Part shown: in pieces, positions 1 through 11,888 of the stretch | Numbering within the stretch: position 1 is the first letter of the stretch | How the letters are laid out: every line of letters begins with the position of its first letter | Origin: Lepisosteus oculatus | Taxonomy: Eukaryota > Chordata > Actinopteri > Semionotiformes > Lepisosteidae | Reading direction: 5' to 3' | Length of the DNA: 64,000 bases | Assembly (NCBI RefSeq): GCF_040954835.1 | Contig: NC_090698.1 | Coordinates: 2,416,501-2,480,500 of the forward strand | Made by a program: the position numbers and the translations under genes | Notes under the pieces: generated by a model | The model's input: the letters and a program-made list of their open reading frames with translations, nothing else | What the model was told of the DNA's origin: nothing | Databases searched by the model: none

Positions 1-487
1 GTGCGGACGGCCGCTGGGCTCGCGTGTCTGAAGAGAGCCCTGCTTTGTGGGACCCGGTGCTTGCTGATACAGTCAGTAAGGCTTTCACAGCCCAGGGCTG
101 AGGAGGGTCTTGTCGGGGCTTTTGAGCGCTTGAACAGTTTAGCATGCAGACAGGAATGTTGAGAAGAAGAGAAAGGCAAGACATGATAGACAGGGGTGTC
201 CAGTGTTCACGGTGGGACACACTTGTGTTTGCATATTCATAGGAAAACTTTCAAAACTTTTTTCCACACATTTCAAAATTTGCTCAGTGCCTTCTCCTTC
301 CAGATAAACTCCCGTTCAGTCAGTCAGTACTGGACTGTAGATTTCTGTGGTCCTAGCTGGTTCAATAAAGGGTTCTGTCCTGTGCACTTTGACTGTGGTG
401 GCATTGCCTGCTGAAACCAACAAGCAGTCTGTCAAGTCCAGATTGGGCTTAGAGGTCAGGGGTCACTCCTTGCCGCCTCCCCCCCAG

Positions 488-1064
488 GTCCTGCGCATGA
501 TGGTGGGGATGCAGGTGACCAACGAGCAGCTGGAGAGCATCGCTGACCGCACCATCCAGGAGGCTGACCTGGACGGGGACAGCGCCATCTCGTTCGAGGA
601 GTTCCGAAAGGTGCCCATGTCTTCATGTCCCTCTCTCCCTGTCCCCCGGGCTCCCCTACTGACGCTTCCTGTCACTGTCTTTTTGTCCACCACCTTCCCT
701 ACTGTATGTCCACCTCTGCCAGTCCTGTTCTCTCACCTTGCTTCCTGAGTTGCTCTCTCTTCCCTGCCCTGCGGAGGTCAAAGGTCAGACAAACCTGTGA
801 TTTGTAAGGGTCTCCGTTTCTGGGTTTATACTGCTGCCAGTGTCTTTAGCCTCCCTTTGAAGGTGTAAGCCACAACCGTCAAGCTCATCTGTATCGTTCG
901 GCCTCTCCTTATGCTGCTGTGCAGCACCCTGGGTGTTTAAGCCAGCGGGACGTCTGAGACGCCCGGATGTGACCCGGGGTGACGGTGTCCGCCTCTGTTC
1001 TCGTCCGCAGTCGCTGGAGAAGGTCAACATCGACCACAAGATGAGCATCCGCTTCCTGCGGTAG
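488..1064 (+). CDS. chp2: Calcineurin B homologous protein (CHP1/CHP2 type), last two coding exons
   Basis: Two exons are visible: 488-610 (41 codons, phase 0, acceptor ending ccccag, donor gtgccc) and 1011-1064 (17 codons plus TAG, acceptor ending ccgcag). Together they give the 58 C-terminal residues. The first exon holds a complete final EF-hand whose 12-residue loop reads [12 protein letters not shown], with acidic residues at loop positions 1, 3, 5 and 12. The last exon ends KMSIRFLR. From family knowledge, CHP proteins are EF-hand cofactors of the NHE sodium/proton exchangers at the plasma membrane. Spelling is mixed: the QVTNEQLE and SLEK stretches resemble CHP2, while [16 protein letters not shown] and MSIRFL resemble CHP1, so the paralogue is a moderate call. 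Earlier exons lie to the left of the window. The gene is convergent with the COX7A gene. Confidence 0.9.
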
Positions 1065-1501
1065 AGTGGGGGCCGGGACAGATGGCGCCCGCAGTTTCAC
1101 ACAAACTGGAGTCCTTCGGCCCCTCGACCGCTCGCCGTTCTCGCTGGCGCGTGCCGGGGACGAGGTGGAGCTCTCCAGGAAGTCTAGATAAGTGTTCAAA
1201 CCGCTCTGACAGCTGCTTCTTGACGCAACTCTGTTGGGTTATAATGCTCCTTTTGGTCAGGTCTTTTCCCTTACAGGAAAAAAAAACAACAAAATCCAAC
1301 ATGTCTCCAAGTTATTTGGGGGGATTGTTGTGTGGAATGACTGGCACGCATGGTGCTGGATGGGGCAGTCATGCTTTTTCCTGGGAACTCCTTCTGTCCT
1401 GCAGTGCGGTGCTTCCCAGTACTCCTGCAGAACTGTCAGGAAAACCCGGGCTTGCACTCTCTTCTCCTTAACCTCCATCATCAAGTCTTAAAATCCATCT
1501 T

Positions 1502-1507
1502 AATAAA
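1502..1507 (+). promoter_or_regulatory. Poly(A) signal AATAAA of the CHP-type gene
   Basis: A canonical AATAAA lies about 440 bases after the CHP stop codon and is followed by a T/GT-rich stretch (tgtctttgtgg). It is the first such hexamer after the stop. Bases 1508-2150 after it hold no open frame or recognised repeat and are probably intergenic. Confidence 0.6.
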
Positions 1508-2151
1508 GTGCTGCTAATGTTTGAGTTCTGTCTTTGTGGTTTACTAAGGATGCAGGCATGTTTCTAAATGTGTAACATCTAAATCTGTTGTTATCTGATA
1601 AACTGGACCCTTTTGCTACCTTGAGCCTTGTCTCGTCTAAAGATATCTTGGACGGGCCCAGTGCTGTCCAGACCTAGCAGATCTTTATAAAAATGACTTT
1701 TCCTGTAATTTGACATAGCTTGGAAACCCCCTGACTCAAGGCTTAAATGCAAACTGTTTTGGTGCTAGATTGTAAATCTGCTCATTAAAAGAAGAGTTTT
1801 AAGATAAAGGTGTGTGTTTCATTTTTTTTCAAGAGTTGGTGGTGCTCAGAAGATGGTGTGATGACATTTTGAACCTACCGTCTTCATAGATTAAGACATA
1901 GATTTAAGTCTTATTCTTCCAAACCTGCATTACGTTGCACCTGCCAAGTTGTATTTGAAGATGTTTTTTTTTCTGTAGCGCCGGAAGGTCAGTACCTCGT
2001 GCTCCCACAAGGGGACAGTAGTCACGCAGCCCTCCTGCACTGATCGGAGGGTTTCTGGGCAGTAAACTGCTTTCACCAGCAGTCGCCCTGCTTGGTGTAA
2101 AGGAAAACCTTTTCCGTGTGTTATCTCAGACTTTATTCTGTACAGGTGGGT

Positions 2152-2275
2152 AGCTGCAAAGGAACAAGTAATAGGTTTATTCCATGCTGAAAAAAAGAAG
2201 AGAACACAACGTTTCGGCCGTGGAGCCTTGTGTTCTCTTTCTTCTTTTTTTCAGCATGGAATAAACCTTTTATTC
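2152..2275. repeat. Head-to-head inverted pair of an AATAAA-bearing interspersed repeat
   Basis: The left arm at about 2169-2210 and the right arm at about 2227-2268 are near-perfect reverse complements, with a spacer of about 16 bases containing gtttcggccgtggagc. The core of each arm reads ttcagcatggaataaacc. The same core occurs at 11985-12062, 24975-25060 and, diverged, at 46930 and 47340. I do not recognise a published name. The pair sits in the 3' flank of the COX7A gene and overlaps its likely poly(A) signal. Confidence 0.7.
2268..2273 (-). promoter_or_regulatory. Poly(A) signal AATAAA of the COX7A gene (minus strand)
   Basis: TTTATT on the plus strand gives AATAAA on the minus strand about 140 bases beyond the COX7A stop codon, at the outer edge of the inverted repeat pair. 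A second minus-strand AATAAA lies inside the left repeat arm near 2176. No transcript evidence is available. Confidence 0.5.
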
Positions 2276-2414
2276 TGTACATGCAGGCTGTTACATCAAG
2301 AGGAGTTTGGAAGCAGGTCCTGTGGTTTTGTGTGGTTGTGCGTCTGTCGGTCTACTCGGTGCTCCTTCCCGACGAGGCCCGCCGGCGGCTGGACTGCTGG
2401 ACTGCCGCCTTCCT

Positions 2415-3600
2415 CTATTTTTTCTTGGGCTGGGAGGCAAGGAGCAGCCAATACAAGGAAAACGCGGTTCCTGGAAGAGCAGGAGAAAAAACGGAAAGAG
2501 GAAAAAAACTCGTTCATTTCCTTCTCGTCCCGCCCCCTGTTGCGCCGGTCATGGGCCGCGCCCGAGTGTGCTACACAGGACACTCGCCAGCGGGCGACCT
2601 CTCACACGACGCAGTTGAACGAATGAGTGATGTACGGAAAATAAGGTTAGTGAACCTGAATTTCCTAGCTGTATTATAAAAGGCAGGGCTACCACAGAAT
2701 TCTCCCAGTTCTATCTGTACTGGGTTCTGGAGTGTGTTGGGGTTTCCAGCTCCTGTGGGGGAAAGGGGCATGGAAACGAACTGGCTGGCGCCCGTGGGAG
2801 AGGCAGGGCGGGTCGACTCGGAGGTGCACGGTGAGGCCGCGGTACCTCCCAGGGTGATGGCCATGGTGAAGCGGTACAGCAGGACGTCCACTGTCCCTCC
2901 CTTGATGTGGACGGGCAGCCCGTTGTCCTCCTGCAAGAGGGACAGGACATCAGGCTCTCCCCCGAGTCAAGCCTGCCCAGGTGACGGCGCCCTCGCACGC
3001 TCTCGGTCTTGAATCCGCTCCTGTACAGTGCGGTTTTGAAGGGCACCGCAGCAGTAGTGGCTGGAAAGCCAGTGGCTAACGTGCACGCGCACAGCGCTCG
3101 GGCAAGGGTTTGAGAAGCCCTTCTGGCACAGAGTCTCGAACCACTGCAGCCGCCCCTGACTGTCGGTTCCACAGGTCACCACGAATCTCATTCCTAAACA
3201 CGGAGGTCAAAGGTCGATTCAGCAATAATCACGTTCAGGTGAGGGAGCTCTTGACATTAAGGCCTGAAGATCTTTGGTCCCGATAACCTGTGAACTGCTT
3301 CACTTTAATAATCACCTGAAACGGATCAGAAGCCAATTTTAGGCAGCCTCTAGAATTTGGTGATTTAATGGTGACCTGTCTCGCGCCCCAGACAGGGGCT
3401 CTCCACAAGCAGGGTTGGAGATGCCTGTTCCCGTGGAAACTGCTGGTATCCCTGTACCCATGGGATCAATGCTCCCGCTGTGCCATGCTTAGTTGTTCCC
3501 CAGCTTTATTTATTTTTACCTGGAATAGTTTCTGGTTCTCCGGCACTTTGTTCCTGACCTGGCTCCTGGCCGTGGAGCTGAAGGAACGCGCGACCAGCCG
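2415..3600 (-). CDS. Cytochrome c oxidase subunit 7A (COX7A family), exons 2-4
   Basis: Three minus-strand exons join in frame: 3600-3520 (27 codons), 2930-2846 (85 bases) and 2470-2415 (ending TAG), giving 73 residues. Exon 2 encodes the end of the mitochondrial presequence and RNKVPENQKLFQ. Exon 3 encodes the EDNGLPVHIKGG segment and the first half of the single membrane helix. Exon 4 completes it as FSLYWLLLASQPKKK. From family knowledge this small subunit spans the inner mitochondrial membrane in complex IV, and its paralogues (7A1, 7A2, 7A2L) tune complex assembly. The interior looks like 7A1/7A2, whereas the ASQPKKK tail recalls 7A2L, so I give no symbol. The exon with the start codon must lie above 3606 on the minus strand; I could not identify it. 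The reading frame is unbroken, so this does not look like a retropseudogene. Confidence 0.88.
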
Positions 3601-3606
3601 CTGCAG

Positions 3607-6600
3607 ATTCTAGAGGGTTTGGGAGAGACAAACAGCAACACAAGAGCCCTTCAGATTCCACCTGTGGTTGTCAAGGTAACCCAGCAGGTGGAAGCCCCTC
3701 AGCCACTCTGGGAAATTTCAGTGGTTCCTCTTATTACAGTAGGGTTTCGAACTGGTGAGGTGTTTCACTTCTGTTCATGCCCACAACCCTGTTAAAAGGG
3801 GCTGATGCAAGTTATTTATACCTGGTACACTTTCACCGAATGGTGAAAAGGGGAAGTAATGGCTCTGGGCACGTTTCGGTTCCCCTTCATGGAGTGTAGA
3901 TGCACCCAGGGGTGGAAGAGATTGGTGAGCCCAGCAGTACTGACAGGTTCTCTCAGCAGCTTGACAGTGCACCAGTATGTCCTTAACTCCTCTCTGCTGT
4001 TAGCTGGTTTCCTTTATCTGCTTTGTGAGTTTGAGCGCAGAGGTCCTCTGGTTGCCACACCTGATGCACCGAATTGCTCAGCAGAGTGGTGGCTCCTCAC
4101 GTTAAAACACTGCTCAGATTACCGCTGCCTGGCCCAGAATGCACGTGTTTAGACGTTTAGAATTTTGTACGGAAGCAGTGGTTTGAATATGGATGGGTAT
4201 GTGAATGAGTATGTCAGCGCAACTTTGCCACCTTGTAAAACCCAAACATCGATTACTAATGCACAAAATAATCAAAACAAACTTTCCAGCTATTTCATCA
4301 AGTGTTTTACTACTGATTGGCTTCAGTGAGTCTGAACGAAAGGTTAAGATCTATACTTTGCAGTCAAACCTATAACCACGTTTTTAAGATTTATTGGACC
4401 CCAGTAAACTAAAAAAACATTGGGGTCTTGATTAATCAGGACACTGTCATTTTAAATAACTCAGAGGTCTGTCTTGTATCAAGGTCAGACCTAAAGTTTA
4501 AAAAAGCACAACCAAACTTGCTGTGCCTTTGAGCCAATCACATGCAGTGGAACTCAAGAACAAGCCAATCGCAGTGAGCAGAGGAGGTGGGACAGGGGGA
4601 GGTCCGCCCCCCAGCTCTGTACTCTAAATGTGGAAACAAAGAAGCATGACTGCTCTGGCAGTGGAGTCACATGTTGCACTATCCCCTTTCTGGAGCCTAT
4701 TACATTTTACAACAGGGCAATTTTTTTTTATTTTCAATAGTGAAAGCGCACATCAGTCCTGGGATTCCATCAAAATCAGAATTTTACAATTCTAAGTCCT
4801 TTTAAAGCTCTGGAATGTCAGTGTCCAACACTCAGTGACCCGTGACATAGACCATAACTTAGGGCTGACTTTCAATGTTTTGACAACAAACGGTTCCTTT
4901 ATCTTTTCAATCTGCCTGCCTGCTTGTTGGTCTGCCTGCCCGTTCATGGTTGCTTTGTTGATCTAAATTCCTGAACCGAGCCAGTGAAGCACAACCATGT
5001 CCTTATGGTCCCACGTTCAGAGAGGACAAACACAGAAGACTCTTGAAATTGAACTGTCCTAATCTCATTACGAGCCCAGCTGCATGTTTAGTCCCTCTTG
5101 TCTTACAGGAAAGAAACAACAAGCAGGCCTGCCTAAATGCCTGACCTTCCTACTTTAGTTCTTGCTCTTACATTTCTTGCTCTCCACTTTCAACGTGCAA
5201 AGGCTGAAACAGGACGTTAGCTCCCAGGCTTCTCAGCTTTTACTGGGCTCATTCCCCCCCTCGGAACAAACCGCAGAAAGAGTTTAGAAAGTGAAAAGGG
5301 GTTTTTACCAGGACGTGTCTCATGCTGGGTGGCGGTCTGTGCGGTTCTCCTGTCTGCTTCTAAGCTGCAGGCCCTACAAGGACACACACATTTCTGCAGC
5401 TCTGAACGGGAGCCAAAGTATGGACAGCAGGAGAGACCAAACTGGCCTGGGCACTCCGGAGGGCTGGGCTTGAGGGAGGGAGCGTCGGACGAGCCCGCTG
5501 GTTTTGTGCAGGTGTGGGTGGGAAGAAAACGAGGGAGTCTGATCAGAGAGCTTCTCTTAACTCGTCCTGGCTGTCTTTTTCTGCTCGGTGGAAACGAACA
5601 GCTGTCTATCACTTGTACAGCGGTGTGTCACTCTGCTACACACTGAGAGCTCGCAGGTCCGTCAGACAGGTTTCCTCCAGCTCACGTACTGCAGAGTCTA
5701 AGGCTCTGCTTCCAAGAGGGGGAAAACTCCCCCCTTTTAATTCTTTCCCCTTCCTTCCTTCATACAGTTCACCCAAGCAGCTAGTATTGGACTTGGCTTC
5801 TGTGCAGAGACACAGCTTCTGTCTCTTTCAACCTTTTGTTCCCCATATTCAAAAACAGAAAGCCGTCCAAGCGTCCTGGTTCTCCTCTTCCTTCAGGGCC
5901 TGCAGCAGGGCTTTGGCAGTAGGAGCAGTGCTGGAGCAGTGCTAAGCAGACGACTGACTGCGCAGGTGAAAATCAAGAGCCTGACAGATCTGACATGAAT
6001 GACAGGAAGGGAATTGGCATCATGTAGAAACCAAGTCATTCCTCATAAAGTCTCTACATGTCGGAAGAGAAGGAGCTGAGAAGAGAGAGAGAGCTTCTCT
6101 AGCCTGTCTTGAAAAAAAACAGCTGCTTGAAAAAAGGGAAGTGAGATAATGGGCCGCTGGACTGACTTGGTCATGTGTTTGCTTGTGCGCTCACAGGCAA
6201 GCTGGTCTCCACAAGAGAGCACAGAGCAGAGACCTCCTGCTGTCGGTAAGTCTAGCTTTTCTCACTCATGTACCTACTGTGCGAGCTCGTGCATTCATTC
6301 ATCGACATATTCATGACCACCCGTGCATCAGCAGTGTCCTGGCAGTAACGAAGGAAAGACTTAAAACAATCTCTCTGCTCCTTCTAACTCTTTCACTAAC
6401 GAGCTCTAAGATGCCGTGGCGTGGCTGCGTGCCGTGTGTGTGAGAGCTGTGAAAGGGATCCTCTGTCGGGGCACTTGTGTGTGCGGGTGCTCAGGCAGCA
6501 GAGTCCCGAACCCACTCTGAATCTCCTACTGTCCCATGAGAGCCGCTGTCAGCCAGGAGAATTGTTAGACTTTATTGTTATTTTTCATTCTTGTGTCATC

Positions 6601-7088
6601 TGCAAATGCTTCTCTCTTCAACTGTTTCCTATTTAAAAAAAAAAATACGTGGTTGTTAAAGCTGAAAAGTGTTTTTACACAAAGGGTTGTAGGAGTGTGG
6701 GACAAAGTGCACAGCCATGTTGTTGAAAGTGATACCCTAGTTTCTTTCAAGAACAGCTGGATGAGATCCTCCAATCAGGGCAGGAGATACTACTTTACAC
6801 AAAGGGTTGTGGGGGTCTGGAACAAGCTATTTTGTAAAGGCGCAGATACAGCAAAACACAGTGTACAGCCACAGCCATAATGTAAGTGTTCCTATGCTCC
6901 ATCTCCGCTGTTGTTTGCCACTAGTTTGTACTAAAACATTTATTTTAAAATTGTACAGATTCAACAGTAATATGATAAGGTTTGATTGCTGTTAAACTAA
7001 TCAATAACAAATTCCATTTATTTTCTTAAAACATTTGATATCCAGCACTGTTTATCTCACTCCTCGTCTGTCTTCACCCTTGGTAGTG
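3607..7088. other. Intergenic stretch between COX7A and RNase T2
   Basis: About 3.5 kb with no coding exon that I can support. It should contain the missing first exon and promoter of the minus-strand COX7A gene and the promoter of the plus-strand RNase T2 gene. I found no convincing short ATG exon with a donor in phase 0. The only repeat recognised is the LINE-tail-like sequence at 6676-6850. The small open frames here have no family resemblance. Confidence 0.5.
6676..6850 (+). repeat. LINE ORF2 C-terminal tail, two tandem fragments
   Basis: Translation gives FTQRVVGVWDKVHSHVVES and then FKNSWMRS. This is the pattern seen at the extreme C-terminus of many non-LTR retrotransposon reverse transcriptase proteins (aromatic, then RVVxxWNxLP, then VVxSxxxxxFKxxLD). 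A second partial copy of the same start (acacaaagggttgtggg) follows at about 6795. Related copies are at 28610-28790 and 61160-61325. All are short and truncated. Confidence 0.6.
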
Positions 7089-10000
7089 ATGGGTTCAACT
7101 GCAGTTACCCACCTGGTCCTGCTGCTCAGCCCTGCCCTCGTCCTCACCCTCACCAGCTGGGACAGTGCTTCGCCCCTCCAGAGCACGTGAGACACTCTTC
7201 TTACTCCTAAAATGTACAGTACCTGTGTGTCTCAGGTGTGTCAGGGTGTTTCTGTGTGATTTGTATCTCAGGTGTGTCAGCGTCTCTCAGGTGTGTCAGT
7301 GTGTCTCTGTGTGGATTGTCTCAGGTGTGTCAGTGCATCTCTGTGTGGATTGTGTCTCAGGTGTGTCAGTGCGTCTCTGTGTGGATTGTGTCTCAGGTTT
7401 GTCAGTACATCTCTGTGTGGATTGTGTCTCAGGTATGTCAGTACATCTCTGTGCGGATTGTGTCTCAGGTGTGTCAATGTGTCGCTGTGTGGATTGTGTC
7501 TCAGGTGTATGACTGCTACTCCCAAATGGAGAGAACTGAAATCTTCAGATCAGTGAGCTGCTAGAAACCACCTGAGTGTGACAGGATGAGGTGCCTCTTC
7601 TCTGAACCCTCCTAATCCTTGTGTTCTTGAGCTTTTTAATTTTTTTGATAACAAACTGCATTGCAGTGCACCAGGAGAGGAAATGCTAGCTGCTTTCTGA
7701 TTGCAGGTTCTGTACGTGGGAATGCATGAAGTTCACTTTGCTGTGGCCAGGATCGTTCTGTACGGTGAGCAGCCTGGCTCCGTTCACACGTCATATCAAC
7801 ACTGACCTGCAGAGAGTTCACAGTCTGTTCACCAGGTTCCCTGACTGACCGGTCAGCACCGATACAGCCCTGTCCTTGTGTTAGTAATGAAATGAAGTTG
7901 TGAGCTTCTTTCAGGTTTTCTTTTGGTCCCACCCATTGCATCTCACGTTAATGCTTATTATTCTCCCCTTTGTGCACAAAGTCCTGCCACATTCAAAGAG
8001 ACAGTCTGGCCACAACACAACACAGAGCACAAAATGCGGGCACAAACACAGCAGCATCTGCTGCATACTGACCTTGCGATTCATGCATTTGCCAGATGGT
8101 CACGCAGAGGGATGATATTTGCACATTGTAAAGTGCAGCATCGCTGATTTTTCTTTTTATCCTTTACATGGTGCATCCCTGCTCCTCTGGCATTTATCTT
8201 CAAGGGATGTGCAGAAGGGAAAAGCATAGGATTGTGTAAATAACTCTCCCCCTCCCCTTGAACTCAGACCCTGAAGAAAATCGAGTGTTTGATCCCAGAG
8301 TATGTGAAGACCTGGACCATCCACGGCCTCTGGTGAGGAACATCCTGGGGCTGTTGGAAATCCTGGGAATGGGCTGGGATCCGGTGATGTCATTCTCCTG
8401 CTGCACTTGTTCACTGCGAACATGGAACACATACCTGCCAAGTTTCAATACTGTTTCAGTTTCTCTTTAATCACTTTGGATTTTGTGCACTGGAGCACTT
8501 TTCAGCTCCGCCTCGCTGGCCTTACTCTCGTTCAGTTCTATTCTTTTCCTGCTTGTGATGCCTTCTCTTGTTTCCCCTGTTTTTACACTAGATGTAAATC
8601 TTCGCAAACACATTGAGTCGGGCTGAATAAAGTGCATCAGCTCAGCAGGTGATAAGTAAAGGAGGAATGTGTGCCTAAAGTTAAATAAAAAGAGAAGCAG
8701 ACCGTAGGATACTGAAGACACCAGCTGTGTGAGAAAACTAAGAGCCGCTGTGTGGTTTTGGCTGTGTGACGGGTTCCTCTCTCTCTCCGCTCCAGGCCGA
8801 TGTCCACGGGCAGGTGCTGTGGCTGTTGGCCCATTTTCCCCTCTGACCTGGAGGTGAGGCCGCAGAGTTCTGTGAGAAATGCCGACATCGTTACGGGCTG
8901 TTGCTGAGTCATGACAGAAGCTGCAGTAGCAAGAGGGAGGACCCCTCAAGCCATGGGGTCCTCTGCTTCGGCTCCTGTAGCTTCAGGGTTTGGAGTATAA
9001 TTCAAGACGGGTGTGTTTCACTTATGCACGACCTCGTACGGCACTGTTACTGAAGTCGCACGAGCCGCCTCTCGCACTGAAGAGCCTCCTCTCTTCCGTG
9101 GCCAGGCCATGAAGACACCAATTCACCTGCTCCTTCTCTCGCCCGTGCGAGAGAGCCCTATCAAACCTAAAAGCTGTGCATGCTGTGCTTTCGGGGAGCA
9201 GCCTGCTGTAATCGCTGTAGGTTGAGCCTTGGAATGATGCCTAGTTTGCGGTATTTCCCTTCAGCACGCCGACAGGAACAAGGTGCTGATTTCGCCCGCG
9301 TCTCTGCTACAGCAGTGTTGAGCATGGCCTGTATTCATTCTTGAAATACCAGTTTAACAGGCCCTGAGATTCTGGTGCTCATTTATCCACTAGCACAAGC
9401 TAACGGTGCGCCCACTTCTGCATGCTGGTGCTGGCGGTGACAAGCAGGCGTAGAGTACCGAGGTGTGACGTGATCCACGCCAGCACTTGCCAGGAGCTGG
9501 CCGGTGGGTTACAGCGCCCTCTGTTGTCCTTTCACAGGAACTGCAGCCGGAGCTGTCTCGCCTGTGGCCTACGCTGTTGAAGTCCAAATCCAACTTCACC
9601 TTCTGGTAAGAACTGACGTGTACAGAGCTCAGGCCAATCGGGTGGTCTTGTCTGTCTGAGCTCTGTTCCTCGAGAGCCCCTGATCGGCCAGTTTTATCAG
9701 ACTTGGAAACACTAAATTAGGATCAATTAAGCAAGCGATGTGTTAAATTAAGTTATTGACCATCCAGTGCCAAATTACGAGTGCCCTTCAGCTTGTGAGG
9801 ACAAGGATTCTCTTAATTGAACACATTGCTCGTCTTATTGGCTTTAATGATTTTCAGAAACCTGGAAAAGTTAACTGCCCTGTGGCTCTCCAGACCCCCT
9901 GCTCCACATGTCCAGCTCTTTTTTTTCATACTTTCCATTGTGATTACAATTTGGTCTTCGATATTCTCTCTGAGTGGACTCACTGTCATAAACTCTTACA

Positions 10001-11888
10001 TTGCAATTGTAATATAATGATGGCTTATGCAGAGTGATTTCTAATTGTTCTCAAATGACCAATTCTCCCTTGTCCTCTGTGTTGGCCAAGAACATCCTGG
10101 GCCCTCCCAGGGGTATTGCTCTGTATACAGTATCTGGGGTGGGACAGTGTGTGTGCGGTGTGTCTCTGTGTCCGGTGTCTGGGGTGGGACAGTGTGTGTG
10201 CGGTGTGTCTCTGTGTCCGGTGTCTGGGGTGGGACAATGTGTGTGCGGTGTGCGTGTCTTCCCGTGTTTCTCTCGAGTCTGGTTCTGCCACAGGAAGGAC
10301 GAGTGGATCAAGCATGGCTCCTGTGCTGGCTGTGTGGAGGGCATGAACTCCCCCACCAGGTACTTCCAGACGTCCCTCAAGCTACGAGCCCACTTCGACA
10401 TCGACAGGTGCGAGTCGCCAGAACATCTTCCAGTCAAATCACAGACCAGAACCACAGTAAAACTCCAGCAGCCGCCTCAGGAAAACCATTTCAACAGCTT
10501 GGCATCCGCAAGTCTCCACACCTGACTGTCTCCTGACTGTCTCCTGACTGGCCTTGGAGGCCAAGCTGTTGAACGAGATCAAGCTCTCCAAGCCTGCTGT
10601 GTGTTTGTGTGTGCTCCGTTGTGTGCATGGTGTTTTGTCACTATCAGAGCTAATACCGCAAATATAAAATTAGCATTTCCAGGAGTCCTGAAATACCCGG
10701 TGCTGTGCCAACACTGCTGGATCCCAGGTACAGAGCCAGTCTTCCAGAACTGCACTGGACTGTTTGTGAAGTGTTTTGCTGTGGCAGTATTATCTACCCA
10801 TCCGGGCTTCCTGGTTGAAAGTGGCATGCCAGCTCTCCTTGGATATATGGATATAGAATTTTCACTTAATCACTTTGAAAAACCCCAGTTTTTAAGCGTT
10901 GATGTTTTTGTTTTGGTTCTGAGTCACCCGTGTTGGTCTCTCCTCCAGACACACAGCCTGACGCCTGTCCTGTTGTCATTGTAGGGCCCTACAGGATGCT
11001 GGCATTGAGCCTTCCTGCAACAAATCCTACATGGTACTGTAGTCCCCTCTTCCTTATTATAGATCCATTAAGCTTGATTTTACAGAATTTATCTAAATGC
11101 AAATGTCAGTTTTGTCCACGCTGACCATAATATCAAAAATCTTTACCAAATCGTGTTACAGAAGCCCACAGTAAATATGTAGTAAGAGCATAAAGTACAC
11201 AAAGTAGTAAGACTTCAGAATAATACAAAATAAAAATTGAATATGTAGAAACAAACACAACTTGACATCACAGCAAAGAGATGAAGATGCATATGAATTT
11301 CCAGCACCGGATGTAGAGAGATCTGAGCTGAGAGGGGTCTGAGCTGCTGACCCACGGCGAGCCGGTCTGGGCGCAGTGTAGATGCGAGGTGGGCAATGCC
11401 AGGTAACCCATCCTTGGTTTAGAAATTCGGACCCGTGACACGAGTTCAAGCGAGGAGGCCTGGGCCATGGTGCGCGCTGAGTGATGCCCTTCCTCTCTCC
11501 CTCCCTCCCTCCTGTCCAGTACAAGCAGATCCACGCGGCTCTGGCCCCCGTGCTGGGCGAGCTCCACGTCAGCCAGTGCGTGCAGGACGAGCAGGTGAGG
11601 GGGGCTCGGGGGGCTCGGGGGGCTGGGGGCCACGCGGCGGGGGTCCTGCAGCTGTTCTCTTCCCGGCTCACGGTCTCTCCCCCCCTCTCTCCCTCCCCGG
11701 AGCAGCAGCGGCAGGTCTGGATCCAGGTGAAGATCCCCATGTTCAAGAACTTCACCCTGGGCTGCCACCGGCACCACGCTGGGCTGCCAGCCTCCCCGCA
11801 CCCCTCCCCCGGGCACCCCTGCCCCCACAACGCCTCCGTCTACTTCTACCCCATCAGCTACGACCACCCTGACCAGCCCTGTCCTTAA
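7089..11888 (+). CDS. Secreted acid ribonuclease, RNase T2 family
   Basis: Nine exons: 7089-7186, 7707-7764, 8268-8332, 8796-8853, 9538-9605, 10294-10407, 10985-11033, 11520-11594 and 11703-11888 (or from 11706). They join in frame to about 256 residues, the usual RNase T2 length. Residues 1 to about 24 form a signal peptide (VLLLSPALVLTL). Active-site block I is WTIHGLW with catalytic His71. Block II is FWKDEWIKHGSC with Glu119, Lys122 and His123. The family cleaves single-stranded RNA through 2',3'-cyclic phosphate ends, in lysosomes or outside the cell. The first residue of block II, normally His in HEWxKH, is Asp118 here. Cysteines typical of the fold are present. The ATG is the only one giving a signal peptide joined in phase to exon 2. 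The 3' flank holds an AATAAA supplied by an interspersed repeat. Which RNASET2 paralogue this is cannot be told. Confidence 0.95.
7211..7510 (+). repeat. 36-bp minisatellite in RNase T2 intron 1
   Basis: About eight to nine head-to-tail units, most of them 36 bp, run through intron 1. Each ends in tctcag and is followed by gtgtgtcag or a close variant. The array begins about 25 bases after the exon-1 donor at 7187. The long open frames seen here on both strands result from a unit length divisible by three without stop codons, and are not genes. Confidence 0.85.
10127..10255 (+). repeat. 45-bp tandem repeat in RNase T2 intron 5
   Basis: Nearly three copies of a 45-bp unit (core tggggtgggacagtgtgtg) lie just before the acceptor of exon 6 at 10293. 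The overlapping open frames in several registers are repeat artefacts. Confidence 0.8.

Noticed and set aside
4240-4260. Minus-strand ATG followed by an aag|gtggca donor as exon 1 of COX7A
   Set aside because: The peptide (MFGFYK) does not resemble known COX7A starts and the donor is weak, so I left exon 1 unassigned.
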